From Pectobacterium polaris (GTDB lineage Bacteria; Pseudomonadota; Gammaproteobacteria; Enterobacterales; Enterobacteriaceae), in assembly GCF_002307355.1 (NCBI RefSeq), contig NZ_CP017481.1, positions 186,001 to 250,000 of the forward strand: a DNA stretch of 64,000 nt, written 5' to 3'. Of this stretch, positions 49,014 to 57,037 are shown piece after piece. How positions within the stretch are numbered: the first letter of the stretch is position 1; every line of letters begins with the position of its first letter. The notes under the pieces are model-generated. The model did no database searches and was not told the origin of the DNA. It saw only the letters and a list, made by a program, of their open reading frames with translations. The translations under genes and the position numbers were made by a program.

Positions 49014-49499
49014 TTAGCGCGTTTTCTCGCTTGATAACGACTGGTGATACAGGCGCACGGTTTTGTCCGGGTAGTCCAGCCCGTCGCCGATGTAACGCCA
49101 GCCGTGTTTTTCGTAATAGCCGCTAAACGTGGCGAACAAATAGAGATCGTCAAAACCCTGACGGCGGCAGAAATCCAGTACGTGCTGTTGCAGCGCGATG
49201 CCCAGCCCTTTGTCACGTTGACTTTCTTCCACGTACAGCGATGCCAGCCAGGGCGTCAGATCTTGTCGACTGATTAAATCGCAGCGCCATAAGCCCACCG
49301 TCCCGACTAAACGCTCCCCCTCCAGCGCGATAAACGTCAGCGGCAGCGCCTCTGGGTTCAGGCTATTGCGCACCACGCTGGCAAAGAATTCACGGCTGTT
49401 CTGGCTGCCGAACGCCTGCCATATCCAGTCGATCACCTGCTCTTGATGCTGGGGGTGATCCGCCAGATAAACAATTTTTACGCTAGAAATGTCCGCCAT
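49014..49499 (-). CDS. GNAT-family N-acetyltransferase
   Basis: A 161-residue acetyltransferase with motif A region SLYVEESQRDKGLGIALQQHVLDFCRRQGFDDLYLFA (about 88-125, the acetyl-CoA loop being QRDKGLG) and a C-terminal FSGYYEKHGWRYIGDG. The substrate is unknown. It is three bases downstream of the GntR regulator stop and probably cotranscribed with it. The small-RNA promoter follows on the same strand. Confidence 0.87.
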   Translation of the reverse strand: MADISSVKIVYLADHPQHQEQVIDWIWQAFGSQNSREFFASVVRNSLNPEALPLTFIALEGERLVGTVGLWRCDLISRQDLTPWLASLYVEESQRDKGLGIALQQHVLDFCRRQGFDDLYLFATFSGYYEKHGWRYIGDGLDYPDKTVRLYHQSLSSEKTR

Positions 49500-49501
49500 G
49501 A

Positions 49502-50269
49502 TTACACCAATTTCCCCTGGAAGATCGGCACAGACTCAAACAAATAGCCGTCAAATTCCGGCGCATCGGCGTCAGAGATTTCCATCAGCGTATTTTTGAC
49601 GTTTTCGAGGTGCTGCCACATCGCCTGATAAGAACCAGACACATCGCGACGCCGCAGCGCCGCCAGAATAGCCTGATGATCCGCCAGCCATTTCAGGCGA
49701 TAGCCTTGCGTCCCGACGTGCGTATAAAGCTGCTGCCAGAGCGCGTTATCGTCACGGCACGCCCAGATATTGCTGACCGTTTCCAGCAGCATCTGGTTTT
49801 GCGTCGCACCGGCAATTTGCAGATGGAACAGGCGATCGAAATCGCCACGGTAATCTTTTACGGCAATCGCGGCCTGCTCTTGTTCCAGCGTCTTACGCAG
49901 GTTTTCGATATCTGCACGCGTTGCCATACGTGCTGCAAACGCCGCAATGTTGCTTTCCAGCAGTTGGCGAGCCTGTAGCATTTCAAACGCGCCGATATGA
50001 TTTTTGCCACCGTCTGCCGCGTCGTCTTCATCAGGAATACGCAAGACATAAACCCCGGAGCCCTGACGAATATCGACTGTGCCTTCCAGCTCAAGCATCA
50101 GTAGCGCTTCGCGCACTATCGTCCGGCTAACGCCATAGGTTTCCGCAATATTTCGTTCAGGAGGAAGGCGCGATCCGACGGGGTAATCCCCTGACTGAAT
50201 CTTCTGGCGTAAATCACAGCCGATTTCCTGATATTGCTTCTTCTCTTGCAGAACCACATCCTTCGCCAC
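49502..50269 (-). CDS. GntR/FadR-family regulator (UxuR/ExuR-like)
   Basis: A 255-residue regulator with an N-terminal winged helix (YQEIGCDLRQKIQSGDYPVGSRLPPERNIAETYGVSRTIVREALLMLELEGTVDIRQGSGVYVL) and an all-helical FCD sensor domain (about 95-225) with metal/ligand-type Asp and His residues. The C-terminal FDGYLFESVPIF resembles ExuR/UxuR. This subgroup binds TTGGT-N2-ACCAA-like operators. Three TTGG-N4-CCA sites lie in the divergent PTS promoter region of this cluster (53644-53751), so it is probably the local regulator of beta-glucoside use. The specificity is inference. Confidence 0.87.
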   Translation of the reverse strand: MAKDVVLQEKKQYQEIGCDLRQKIQSGDYPVGSRLPPERNIAETYGVSRTIVREALLMLELEGTVDIRQGSGVYVLRIPDEDDAADGGKNHIGAFEMLQARQLLESNIAAFAARMATRADIENLRKTLEQEQAAIAVKDYRGDFDRLFHLQIAGATQNQMLLETVSNIWACRDDNALWQQLYTHVGTQGYRLKWLADHQAILAALRRRDVSGSYQAMWQHLENVKNTLMEISDADAPEFDGYLFESVPIFQGKLV

Positions 50270-50301
50270 GCTTTCACCCTACATGCACTTTCGCCCTGAG
50301 T

Positions 50302-50394
50302 GCGGGCGTCAGGCCCGCTCTGATTTTGCCCGTCATACTTCAAGCTGCAATTTGAATGATGACGGGCACGTCTCCAGCCACGTACTGACGTGGC
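50302..50394 (-). other. Three tandem stem-loops between PTS IIB and the GntR gene
   Basis: Inverted repeats GCCACGT-ACTG-ACGTGGC (50377-50394), GCCCGTCAT...ATGACGGGC (50328-50367) and GCGGGC-GTCAG-GCCCGC (50302-50318) follow one another after the IIB stop. The middle one contains CCCGTCATACTTCAAGCTGC, the terminal end of an ERIC-type repeat. There is no U tract, so they are more likely mRNA-stabilising than terminating. Confidence 0.6.
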
Positions 50395-50403
50395 GGTGGG
50401 GCA

Positions 50404-50721
50404 TTAGTTTACCAAACTCAGAGCCTGATCCAGTACTTTTGCGCCATTTAATGTGCCGTAGGCGACGGGGTCGATCACCGCGATAGGAATCTGGTAGCTG
50501 TCCGTCAGCTTTTTATTTTCGTTAAGCTTGAAGCGCACCTGCGGCCCCAGCAGAACCGCAATAATGTCGCCGCCAAACTCCTGCAACTCATCACGCAAGT
50601 TTTGCTCTGGGATCGCGTAGATCTTCAGTTCCATTCCCCGCGTTTCCGCTTCCTTCTCCATCTTGGTGACCACCAGTGAGGTCGACATTCCTGCTGAGCA
50701 GGCCAGTACGATTCTTTTCAT
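50404..50721 (-). CDS. PTS cellobiose/beta-glucoside-type IIB component
   Basis: A 105-residue IIB of the lactose/cellobiose family. The phosphorylated cysteine is C8 in MKRIVLACSAGMSTSLVV, followed by the P-loop-like turn; IIAVLLGPQVRFKL is typical of ChbB/CelA. It passes phosphate from IIA (53820-54164) to the sugar carried by IIC (52212-53549). It lies 29 bases downstream of the 6-phospho-beta-glucosidase gene in the same operon. Confidence 0.92.
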   Translation of the reverse strand: MKRIVLACSAGMSTSLVVTKMEKEAETRGMELKIYAIPEQNLRDELQEFGGDIIAVLLGPQVRFKLNENKKLTDSYQIPIAVIDPVAYGTLNGAKVLDQALSLVN

Positions 50722-50750
50722 ATTCCGTTCCTCATTTTGGTTATCTGCAC

Positions 50751-52187
50751 CTATTTCTCTTCATCATCCAGCGTCAATTCAAGCCGACGCGTGTCGTGTA
50801 GCTGACGAAACCAGGCGGCGGATTTTTTCGGCCGCCGTTGCCGATCCTGCTCCAGATCGATTTCGATCAATCCGTAGCGGTTTTTAAACGCGTTCATCGG
50901 CGAGACGTTGTCGGTAAAGGCCCACAGCATGTAGCCACGGCAGTTTGCGCCCTCTTCCTTCGCCTTCAGCGTCCAGTAAAGGTGCTCAGCAATAAACGCG
51001 ATGCGGTAATCGTCCTGAATCACGCCCGCATCGTCTTTAAAGCGCGCCTCATTCTCGATACCAATGCCGTTTTCCGCCACAAACCACGGCGCATTGCCGT
51101 AGTCGTGCTCTATGCGTTTCGCCATGTCGTAAATGATTTTGGGATTGATCTCCCAGCCACGCGAGGTGTTCATCCGACGCCCCGGCAGCTCAAAATGCTC
51201 GTAATAATAGGCCGGATGGAACGGTGTCTCTTTGTTCCACTCACGACTGGGCGCTTTGACCCGATGTGGGTAATACAGGTTGATCCCCACCTCATCGACC
51301 GTATTGTCCCGAATGATCGCCAGCTCTTCTTCCGTGTAATCCCACTTCACCTGATGCTGCGTCAGCAGCGCCACCAGCTCAGCCGGATATTCGCCCTTTA
51401 ACGCCGGATCGAGAAAAACCCGGTTATAGAACAGATCGTAAAGGTGCGCGGCTTTCACATCGTGCGCCGCACGGGATCGCGGATAGGTGACTTCGGGATT
51501 GAGGATCACGCCGATCGAGCCGCCATCCCGGTGATAACCCTGCTGACGAAACCGCTGCACCACTTTTGCCGTCGCCAGATTCTTATGGTGATTCCACTGC
51601 ATCCACGTGTGCGTGTTCTGCTCATAAGGGTAGCGTAGCGCGTCCAGATAAACGCGCGTCTGCACCACAATCGGCTCATTGAAGGTAAACCAGCGCTTCA
51701 CTTTCCCGGCATAGCGGGAAAAAACCGCGTCGGCGTACAGCACAAACCACTCCACCACCTGCTTGGATGACCAGCCCTGATACTTCTCCAGCAAGCAAGC
51801 GGGCAGCTCGTAATGTTCAAGGCAGATCATCGGTTCGATCCCCTGCCGGTGCATTTCATCCAGCAGGTTATCGATATAGGCTGCGTACTCCTCATCGACG
51901 ATGCCTTTCTCATAGTCCAGCATAAAGCGTGACCAGTTGATCGACGTACGATAGTGCGTCAGCCCTGCCAGCTTCATCAACGCCACGTCTTCCCGATAGC
52001 GATTAAAGAAATCCGTCGCTTTCGCCGGGCCGTAGCCGTTGTGCCAGACCTGACGATCCTGCTTGTACCAGAGATCCAGATAGGAATCCTGCCCGGCTTT
52101 CTTGCCGCTCCATCCTTCCGTTTGCCATGCCGATGCCGCCGCGCCCAGAATAAAATCCGGTGGAATAGTCAGTGCAACCTTACTCAT
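50751..52187 (-). CDS. 6-phospho-beta-glucosidase, glycoside hydrolase family 1
   Basis: A 478-residue cytoplasmic GH1 enzyme that hydrolyses the 6-phosphorylated beta-glucosides delivered by the PTS. The acid/base Glu is E171 in WFTFNEPIV and the nucleophile E372 in WFVAENGIG. The N-terminal FILGAAASAWQTEGW and the C-terminal GYMLWAFTDNVSPMNAFKNRYGLIEID are family hallmarks. The phospho-sugar specificity is inferred from the PTS genes on both sides. Confidence 0.92.
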   Translation of the reverse strand: MSKVALTIPPDFILGAAASAWQTEGWSGKKAGQDSYLDLWYKQDRQVWHNGYGPAKATDFFNRYREDVALMKLAGLTHYRTSINWSRFMLDYEKGIVDEEYAAYIDNLLDEMHRQGIEPMICLEHYELPACLLEKYQGWSSKQVVEWFVLYADAVFSRYAGKVKRWFTFNEPIVVQTRVYLDALRYPYEQNTHTWMQWNHHKNLATAKVVQRFRQQGYHRDGGSIGVILNPEVTYPRSRAAHDVKAAHLYDLFYNRVFLDPALKGEYPAELVALLTQHQVKWDYTEEELAIIRDNTVDEVGINLYYPHRVKAPSREWNKETPFHPAYYYEHFELPGRRMNTSRGWEINPKIIYDMAKRIEHDYGNAPWFVAENGIGIENEARFKDDAGVIQDDYRIAFIAEHLYWTLKAKEEGANCRGYMLWAFTDNVSPMNAFKNRYGLIEIDLEQDRQRRPKKSAAWFRQLHDTRRLELTLDDEEK

Positions 52188-52211
52188 GCATTACCTCTCT
52201 TCTCATCCATT

Positions 52212-53549
52212 TCAGGCTTTTTCCGCTGCGGCCTGCTTTTCTGCTTCCAACTGCGCCAGCTCGGCACGACGGGACGCCACTTTGACAAACGGCAGATAGA
52301 TCAGCATCGCGACGATGATGCATACGATCTGTGTCGCGACGGCCCCCATCGATCCTGCCGTCGACAGCCAGGCGTTAATGATCGGCGGTGTCGTCCACGG
52401 CACCATCACCACGGCTTTGCCCGCGAATCCCATGCTAGTGGCGAAATAGCCAATCGTGCCCGTCACTAACGGTGTGATAATGAAGGGAATAGCCAGAATT
52501 GGGTTGAGCATAATCGGCATACCAAAAATCACCGGCTCATTAATATTGAACACGCTGGGGCCGAAAGAAATTTTGGCGATCTCTTTCATCTCTTTGCGCT
52601 TGGAAGCAATCATCACCGCCAGCAGTAGGCCAATGGTCAGGCCGGAACCGCCGATGCTCATGTACACATCCCAGAACGGCATGGTGATAATGTTCGGTAT
52701 CTCATGCCCCTGTTCGAACGCGGTCATGTTGACGGCAATCGCCCCCAGCAGCAGCGGTTCACGAATCGGTTTAATCATCTGGTTGCCGTGAATCCCGATC
52801 ACCCAGAACAGCTGAGCGACAAACATCAGCACCAGTAAACCAGGCAGGCTTTGCACCACGGATTCCAGCGGCTGCTGTACGACTTTATAAACCGCGTCAT
52901 ACAGGTACATGCCCGTCACGCGGTGAAACACAAACCCAAAGGTGGCGATAGCAACCACCGTGATGATGGAAGGGAACAGCGCCGAAAAAGAGGCCGCGAC
53001 GTTGGGCGGCACGCTGTCTGGCATTTTAATCTGTAGCCGATCGACATTTTGCAGCTTGGTATACATCTCGACAGACAGGATGGCGATGAACATCCCTAGA
53101 AACAGGCTTTTGGTATCGGAGAACTGTTTCGCCAGCACATCTTTCACCACCATCATCTGCCCGTTGACGGCCATTTCGATCGTGGTTGGCGTGACGGCAA
53201 TAAAGCAGATCACCGCCAGCAGGCCAGGAAACAACCCGCGTGAACCGTTAATCTTCCCGAGTTCAATACCAATCAGGAAGACGGCACCGATAGTCAGAAA
53301 GCTGAGCGTGGCGTAGTTAATGCCGCTCATAATCGGTTTCAGTTCCGCCAGAAACGAAAACATAGAAAAACTGGCCAGACCATTTTTCGGGTCCATCACC
53401 ATGTTGGAAATCAGAACGGAGAACGCCCCGACGATAATGACAGGCATCAGCGTAATAAAGGATGCCTTAATCGCCATAATGTAACGCAGACTGTTAAATT
53501 TATTGGCAAAGGAGCCCAATGAATCAATCAGTTGGTCCTTAAATGACAT
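52212..53549 (-). CDS. PTS cellobiose/beta-glucoside-type IIC permease
   Basis: A 445-residue membrane transporter of the lactose/cellobiose family with about ten hydrophobic segments. The conserved stretch FNINEPVIFGMPIMLNPILAIPFIITPL near residue 335 is the sugar-binding signature (NEPVIFG). It starts MSFKDQLIDSLGSFANKFNSLRYIMAIKASFITLMPVIIVGAF. First gene of a minus-strand operon IIC-glucosidase-IIB, continuing through the GntR regulator and GNAT gene. It is divergent from IIA. Confidence 0.93.
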   Translation of the reverse strand: MSFKDQLIDSLGSFANKFNSLRYIMAIKASFITLMPVIIVGAFSVLISNMVMDPKNGLASFSMFSFLAELKPIMSGINYATLSFLTIGAVFLIGIELGKINGSRGLFPGLLAVICFIAVTPTTIEMAVNGQMMVVKDVLAKQFSDTKSLFLGMFIAILSVEMYTKLQNVDRLQIKMPDSVPPNVAASFSALFPSIITVVAIATFGFVFHRVTGMYLYDAVYKVVQQPLESVVQSLPGLLVLMFVAQLFWVIGIHGNQMIKPIREPLLLGAIAVNMTAFEQGHEIPNIITMPFWDVYMSIGGSGLTIGLLLAVMIASKRKEMKEIAKISFGPSVFNINEPVIFGMPIMLNPILAIPFIITPLVTGTIGYFATSMGFAGKAVVMVPWTTPPIINAWLSTAGSMGAVATQIVCIIVAMLIYLPFVKVASRRAELAQLEAEKQAAAEKA

Positions 53550-53643
53550 AACACCACCTCTTTCATCATCATATTGTTATATCGCGTGTGACACGCGGGA
53601 TGGCCGTTACGCGCAGGGTAAATGCAGGTACCGCGCTTTCGCG

Positions 53644-53751
53644 TTTGGCATACCAAAAATCAACCATAATGAATTATTTTTCTGTGACATGATTCTCACA
53701 AGACGATATTGGAATTCCAATATGATGAAAATGTGATTTTTGGCATACCAT
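53644..53751. promoter_or_regulatory. Three TTGG-N4-CCA palindromes in the PTS divergent promoter region
   Basis: Sites are TTTGGCATACCAAA (53644-53657), ATATTGGAATTCCAATAT (53706-53723, a perfect palindrome) and TTTGGCATACCATA (53738-53751). The half-site TTGG...CCAA is that of FadR/UxuR-type GntR regulators (for example TTGGTATACCAA). They lie between divergent IIC and IIA genes, well placed to control both. A CRP-like pair TGTGA...TCACA at 53683-53700 has the wrong spacing (8 bp). Confidence 0.65.
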
Positions 53752-53819
53752 AAACTCTCTACTATATAAATTCTCAGCCGGCTGAGGCTGCTTTCCTGAC
53801 TGCGATAAGGAAACCTACG

Positions 53820-54164
53820 ATGAAAGACACAGAAAACGTTCCTGCATTCGATATGGAACAAACCGTGATGGAACTGCTGATTAATGCGGGTGAAGCGCGC
53901 TCAAACGCCATGATGGCCATTCAGGCGGCGCGCCAACGGGAGTGGCAACAGGCTGACGATCTGCTCGCGGCGTCACAAGAAGCGGCTCGTGCGGCTCACC
54001 GCGTTCAAACACGGCTGATCGGCCTGGACGAAGGGGAAGGCAAGGTGCCCGTCAACCTGATCATGGTACATGCGCAGGATCATTTGATGACCGCCATGCT
54101 ATGCCGGGATTTGGCGGAAGAGATTGTCTTGTTACGCCGTGAAATGGCTGCATCACAAAATTGA
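53820..54164 (+). CDS. PTS lactose/cellobiose-type IIA component
   Basis: A 114-residue IIA of the all-helical lactose/cellobiose family, forming a trimer in relatives. The phosphorylated histidine is most likely H84 in LIMVHAQDHLMTAML. The N-terminal MELLINAGEARSNAMMAIQAAR helix is conserved. It is transcribed away from its IIB and IIC partners, sharing the promoter region with IIC, and precedes the LacI-type regulator by 133 bases. Confidence 0.92.
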   Translation: MKDTENVPAFDMEQTVMELLINAGEARSNAMMAIQAARQREWQQADDLLAASQEAARAAHRVQTRLIGLDEGEGKVPVNLIMVHAQDHLMTAMLCRDLAEEIVLLRREMAASQN

Positions 54165-54183
54165 CAAAAATCTGGTTGAGAAA

Positions 54184-54241
54184 CGAACATCAGGCGTTAA
54201 ATCCAACAATATGCCTGTGGTAACATGGCGCATGATGTTCG
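54184..54241 (+). promoter_or_regulatory. Spaced inverted repeat upstream of the LacI-family gene
   Basis: CGAACATCA (54184-54192) and TGATGTTCG (54233-54241) are perfect 9-bp arms 40 bases apart, in the gap before the LacI-type regulator. They could be two operator halves for looping or a weak hairpin. Confidence 0.35.
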
Positions 54242-54297
54242 TAACAGGGATGAATAGGCGTTTTTAGCCCGTCATCATACTCAATTAAGGTGCAGCG

Positions 54298-55311
54298 ATG
54301 AAAACCATGCTTGAGGTGGCAAGACGTGCAGGAGTGTCTAAAGCGACCGTCTCCAGAGTGCTCAACGGCACAGGTCAGGTCAAACAGGCAACACGCGATG
54401 CCGTATATCAGGCAATGGAGGAGTTAGGCTACCGTCCTAACTTTCTGGCGCGTTCGCTGGCTCGTCGTACTTCAAACAGTATTGGTCTCGTTATTTCCAA
54501 TTTTGACGGCCCCTACTTTGGACGCCTGCTGCGTCGTGCGGCGGATATCGCGGAAAGCAACGGTAAGCACCTCATCGTTACCGACGGGCACGATACGCCG
54601 GAAGATGAGCATCGTGCGGTACAGCTTCTGTCTGACAGACAATGCGACGCCATTATCCTCTATACCCGCTATATGTCCGAATCGGACCTCATGACGCTGC
54701 TCGACACGCTGACCATTCCGATGATCGTGATGAATCGCGATCTGCCGCAGGCACGGGAACGCTGTATTTTCTTCCGTCAGCAGCAGGCCGCGTTTGACGT
54801 GGTCAATTACCTGATTGAGCAGGGCCACCGTGAGATCGCTTTTATCACCGCACCGATGAAAACGCCGACGGCGCAAGCGCGGCTCGCGGGCTATCAGCAG
54901 GCATTAACCGCCCATCAGATCGAGGTTGATCCGCGTCGGGTGGCGCACGGAACCAGCATGGTCGCCAGCGGCTATCAGGCCGCACGCCAGCTGCTGGACA
55001 GCGGCGTCAGCTTTAGCGCGCTGTTTGTCAGCAACGATCACATGGCGATTGGCGCAATGAAAGCGCTGTACGAGGCAGGGAAAAAATTACCGCAGGATGT
55101 CTCCGTCTTCGGCTTTGACGATGAACCCTGCGCGACCTATCTGCACCCTTCTCTTTCCACCGTCTACATGCCGATTGAAGAAATGGCCGCCACTGCAATT
55201 ACGCAAGTGCTGGATCTGCTCGCAGGCAAAGACGTCAATCCGCTACAGCCCTTCACTGGCGAACTCAAGCTGCGCGAGTCAGTACAGAAAGGGCCGTATT
55301 ACGCTAAGTAA
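54298..55311 (+). CDS. LacI-family transcriptional regulator (AscG-like)
   Basis: A 337-residue repressor. The N-terminal HTH MLEVARRAGVSKATVSRVLNGTGQVKQATRDAV and hinge helix YRPNFLARSLARR lead into a periplasmic-binding-protein-like sensor (about 60-330) with typical VSNDHMAIGAMKALYEAG and DVSVFGFDDEP segments. The closest E. coli relative by eye is AscG, the regulator of beta-glucoside genes. It therefore fits the PTS cluster, giving that cluster two different regulators. In E. coli the aas-lysA interval carries galR instead. Confidence 0.9.
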   Translation: MKTMLEVARRAGVSKATVSRVLNGTGQVKQATRDAVYQAMEELGYRPNFLARSLARRTSNSIGLVISNFDGPYFGRLLRRAADIAESNGKHLIVTDGHDTPEDEHRAVQLLSDRQCDAIILYTRYMSESDLMTLLDTLTIPMIVMNRDLPQARERCIFFRQQQAAFDVVNYLIEQGHREIAFITAPMKTPTAQARLAGYQQALTAHQIEVDPRRVAHGTSMVASGYQAARQLLDSGVSFSALFVSNDHMAIGAMKALYEAGKKLPQDVSVFGFDDEPCATYLHPSLSTVYMPIEEMAATAITQVLDLLAGKDVNPLQPFTGELKLRESVQKGPYYAK

Positions 55312-55364
55312 AACTCACCGTAAAATTACGCCCCGCGCAAACAGCCTGCACGGGGTTTGCCTCT

Positions 55365-55958
55365 TTAGCCATGCTCAATCAGCATCACCGCGCTCGTATC
55401 CGCTTCCAGCGCGTCAAACAGGTGCGGGACATCGGCGGAGTAGCTGATGTAATCCCCCGCGCTCAGTTCAACGGGCTGTGCGACAGGCCCAATTCTGGCG
55501 CGACCGCTGCTCAGAATCACGTGTTCGATCGTCCCCGGTTTATGCGGTTGGGAGACTCTGGCTTCCCCCGGCTGTACCTTCAGCCGATAGATATCACGAT
55601 GCACACCTGCTGGACACGCCGCCAGCAGCGTTGCGGCATAGTTTGCCTGCTCCGAATAAGTTGCTGCGCCTTCGTTAGCCCGAATCACCTGCACATGCTG
55701 GCGAGACTGACCAATCAACTGGCTGACCTGCACGTCAAGCGCCATCGCCAGCGCCCAGAGCGTTTCCAGACTTGGATTGCCGACCCCGGTTTCCAGCTGC
55801 GAAAGCGTTGATTTTGCCAGCCCTGCGCGCTTTGCCAGCTCGGTGACTGACAGGTTTAACCGCTCACGTTCACGCCGAATAGCAACGGCCAGCCGTGCAA
55901 TAGGCGTGATTTCCTGCGCGCCATTTTCCTGATTATCGATCGTCATAGTGTTCACCAT
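55365..55958 (-). CDS. XRE-family regulator with C-terminal cupin domain
   Basis: A 197-residue regulator. The HTH_3 domain (about 18-75) has LNLSVTELAKRAGLAKSTLSQLETGVGNPSLETLWALAMAL. The cupin sensor (about 105-197) has QPHKPGTIEHVILSSGRARIG and LSAGDYISYSADVPHLFDAL. Such proteins usually repress an adjacent transporter or amino-acid gene; here an EamA exporter is divergent. The start ATG 55958 is chosen because a GTG at 55967 lies inside a large palindrome; ATG 55946 is another option. Confidence 0.88.
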   Translation of the reverse strand: MVNTMTIDNQENGAQEITPIARLAVAIRRERERLNLSVTELAKRAGLAKSTLSQLETGVGNPSLETLWALAMALDVQVSQLIGQSRQHVQVIRANEGAATYSEQANYAATLLAACPAGVHRDIYRLKVQPGEARVSQPHKPGTIEHVILSSGRARIGPVAQPVELSAGDYISYSADVPHLFDALEADTSAVMLIEHG

Positions 55959-55963
55959 AATGT

Positions 55964-56025
55964 CCACTTGTTCGACTTGACGAACAAGTGGTTTGTGTTC
56001 ATTATTTTGTCCTGTTGTTCATTAT
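55964..56025. promoter_or_regulatory. Large palindrome and repeats between the XRE-cupin gene and its exporter
   Basis: CCACTTGTTCG-ACTTGA-CGAACAAGTGG (55964-55991) is an 11-bp perfect inverted repeat directly before the regulator start. It is followed by a direct repeat TGTTCATTAT at 55996-56005 and 56016-56025, 20 bp (two helical turns) apart. TTGTTC is common to all. This is a likely operator set for the regulator acting on both genes. Confidence 0.72.
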
Positions 56026-56080
56026 AAAAAATTTTGTTCGCTATAGCAGCACACTTTTCACACTGACAGGCAGGAAAAAG

Positions 56081-57037
56081 ATGACACCACAGACTCGCGG
56101 CACGATAGAAATGACTCTCGCGATGATCATTTCCGGTACGGTTGGCTGGTTCGTTTTAACAGCAGGGCAACCCGCGATGACAGCCGTCTTCTGGCGCTGC
56201 GCGTTAGGCGCATTGACGATGTTAATCGTCTGCGGGCTATTGGGCTTGCTGCGGCGAGGCATCATTAGCAGAAAGCAGGCGGGCATTGCCGTACTCGGCG
56301 GCCTGGCACTGGTGCTCAACTGGACGCTGCTATTTGGCGCTTATGCACACGCCTCTATCGCCGTCGCCACAGTGGTTTATCACACGCAGCCCTTTATGCT
56401 CGTGGGGCTAGGCGCGATCTTTTTCAGGGAAGCGCTGACCCTCAACAAAACCAGCTGGTTACTGTGCGCCTTTGGCGGCATCGTCCTGATCGTCAGCGCC
56501 CAAACGGGAGCCGACAGCGATGGCAAAGGCTATCTGTCCGGCGTGCTGATGGCATTGGGTGCGGCATTCTTCTACGCCGTGGCAGCTGCGATAACGAAAA
56601 AGTTGTCAGGGATCCCGCCGCACCTGCTGGTGCTGATACAGTTGCTCGTTGGCGTCGTGGTTCTTGTACCCTTCGCGGCAGTGCCTACTTCTCCTACGAC
56701 TTCGCAGTGGGGAATGCTTGTGGCGATTGGCGTGATCCATACCGGGCTGATGTCGACGCTGTTATACAGCGCGATCCAGAAGATCCCGACCGCGCTGGTT
56801 GGCGCACTGTCGTTTATCTATCCCGTTATCGCGGCGCTGGTCGACTGGGTGGCTTTTGGGCATCGACTTGACGCGATGCAACTTGCCGGGGCGGTCGCCA
56901 TTCTGCTGTCCGCCGCCGGAATGACGTTCGACTGGCGTATCACCTTCAACAGGAAAAGGGATCGCCTGCGTCAGGCTGCACATTCGGGGGAAAAGCAGAA
57001 GGCTTCTCCCCCGATCCAGTCGAATAATCTCGATTAA
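56081..57037 (+). CDS. EamA/DMT-family transporter
   Basis: A 318-residue inner-membrane protein with two EamA repeats, about ten helices (for example MTLAMIISGTVGWFVLTAG, AGIAVLGGLALVLNWTLLFGAYAHASIAVATVVYHTQPFMLVGLGAIFF, and LIQLLVGVVVLVPFAAV). DMT proteins export amino acids or metabolites; the substrate is unknown. ATG 56081 is preceded by AGGAAAA; a frame 31 codons longer has no homology. The divergent XRE-cupin regulator probably controls it. The stop overlaps the convergent lysA stop. Confidence 0.88.
   Translation: MTPQTRGTIEMTLAMIISGTVGWFVLTAGQPAMTAVFWRCALGALTMLIVCGLLGLLRRGIISRKQAGIAVLGGLALVLNWTLLFGAYAHASIAVATVVYHTQPFMLVGLGAIFFREALTLNKTSWLLCAFGGIVLIVSAQTGADSDGKGYLSGVLMALGAAFFYAVAAAITKKLSGIPPHLLVLIQLLVGVVVLVPFAAVPTSPTTSQWGMLVAIGVIHTGLMSTLLYSAIQKIPTALVGALSFIYPVIAALVDWVAFGHRLDAMQLAGAVAILLSAAGMTFDWRITFNRKRDRLRQAAHSGEKQKASPPIQSNNLD

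Noticed and set aside
53683..53700. CRP site TGTGA...TCACA in the PTS promoter region
   Set aside because: The half-sites are separated by 8 bases instead of 6, so it does not fit the CRP dimer; kept only as a remark.
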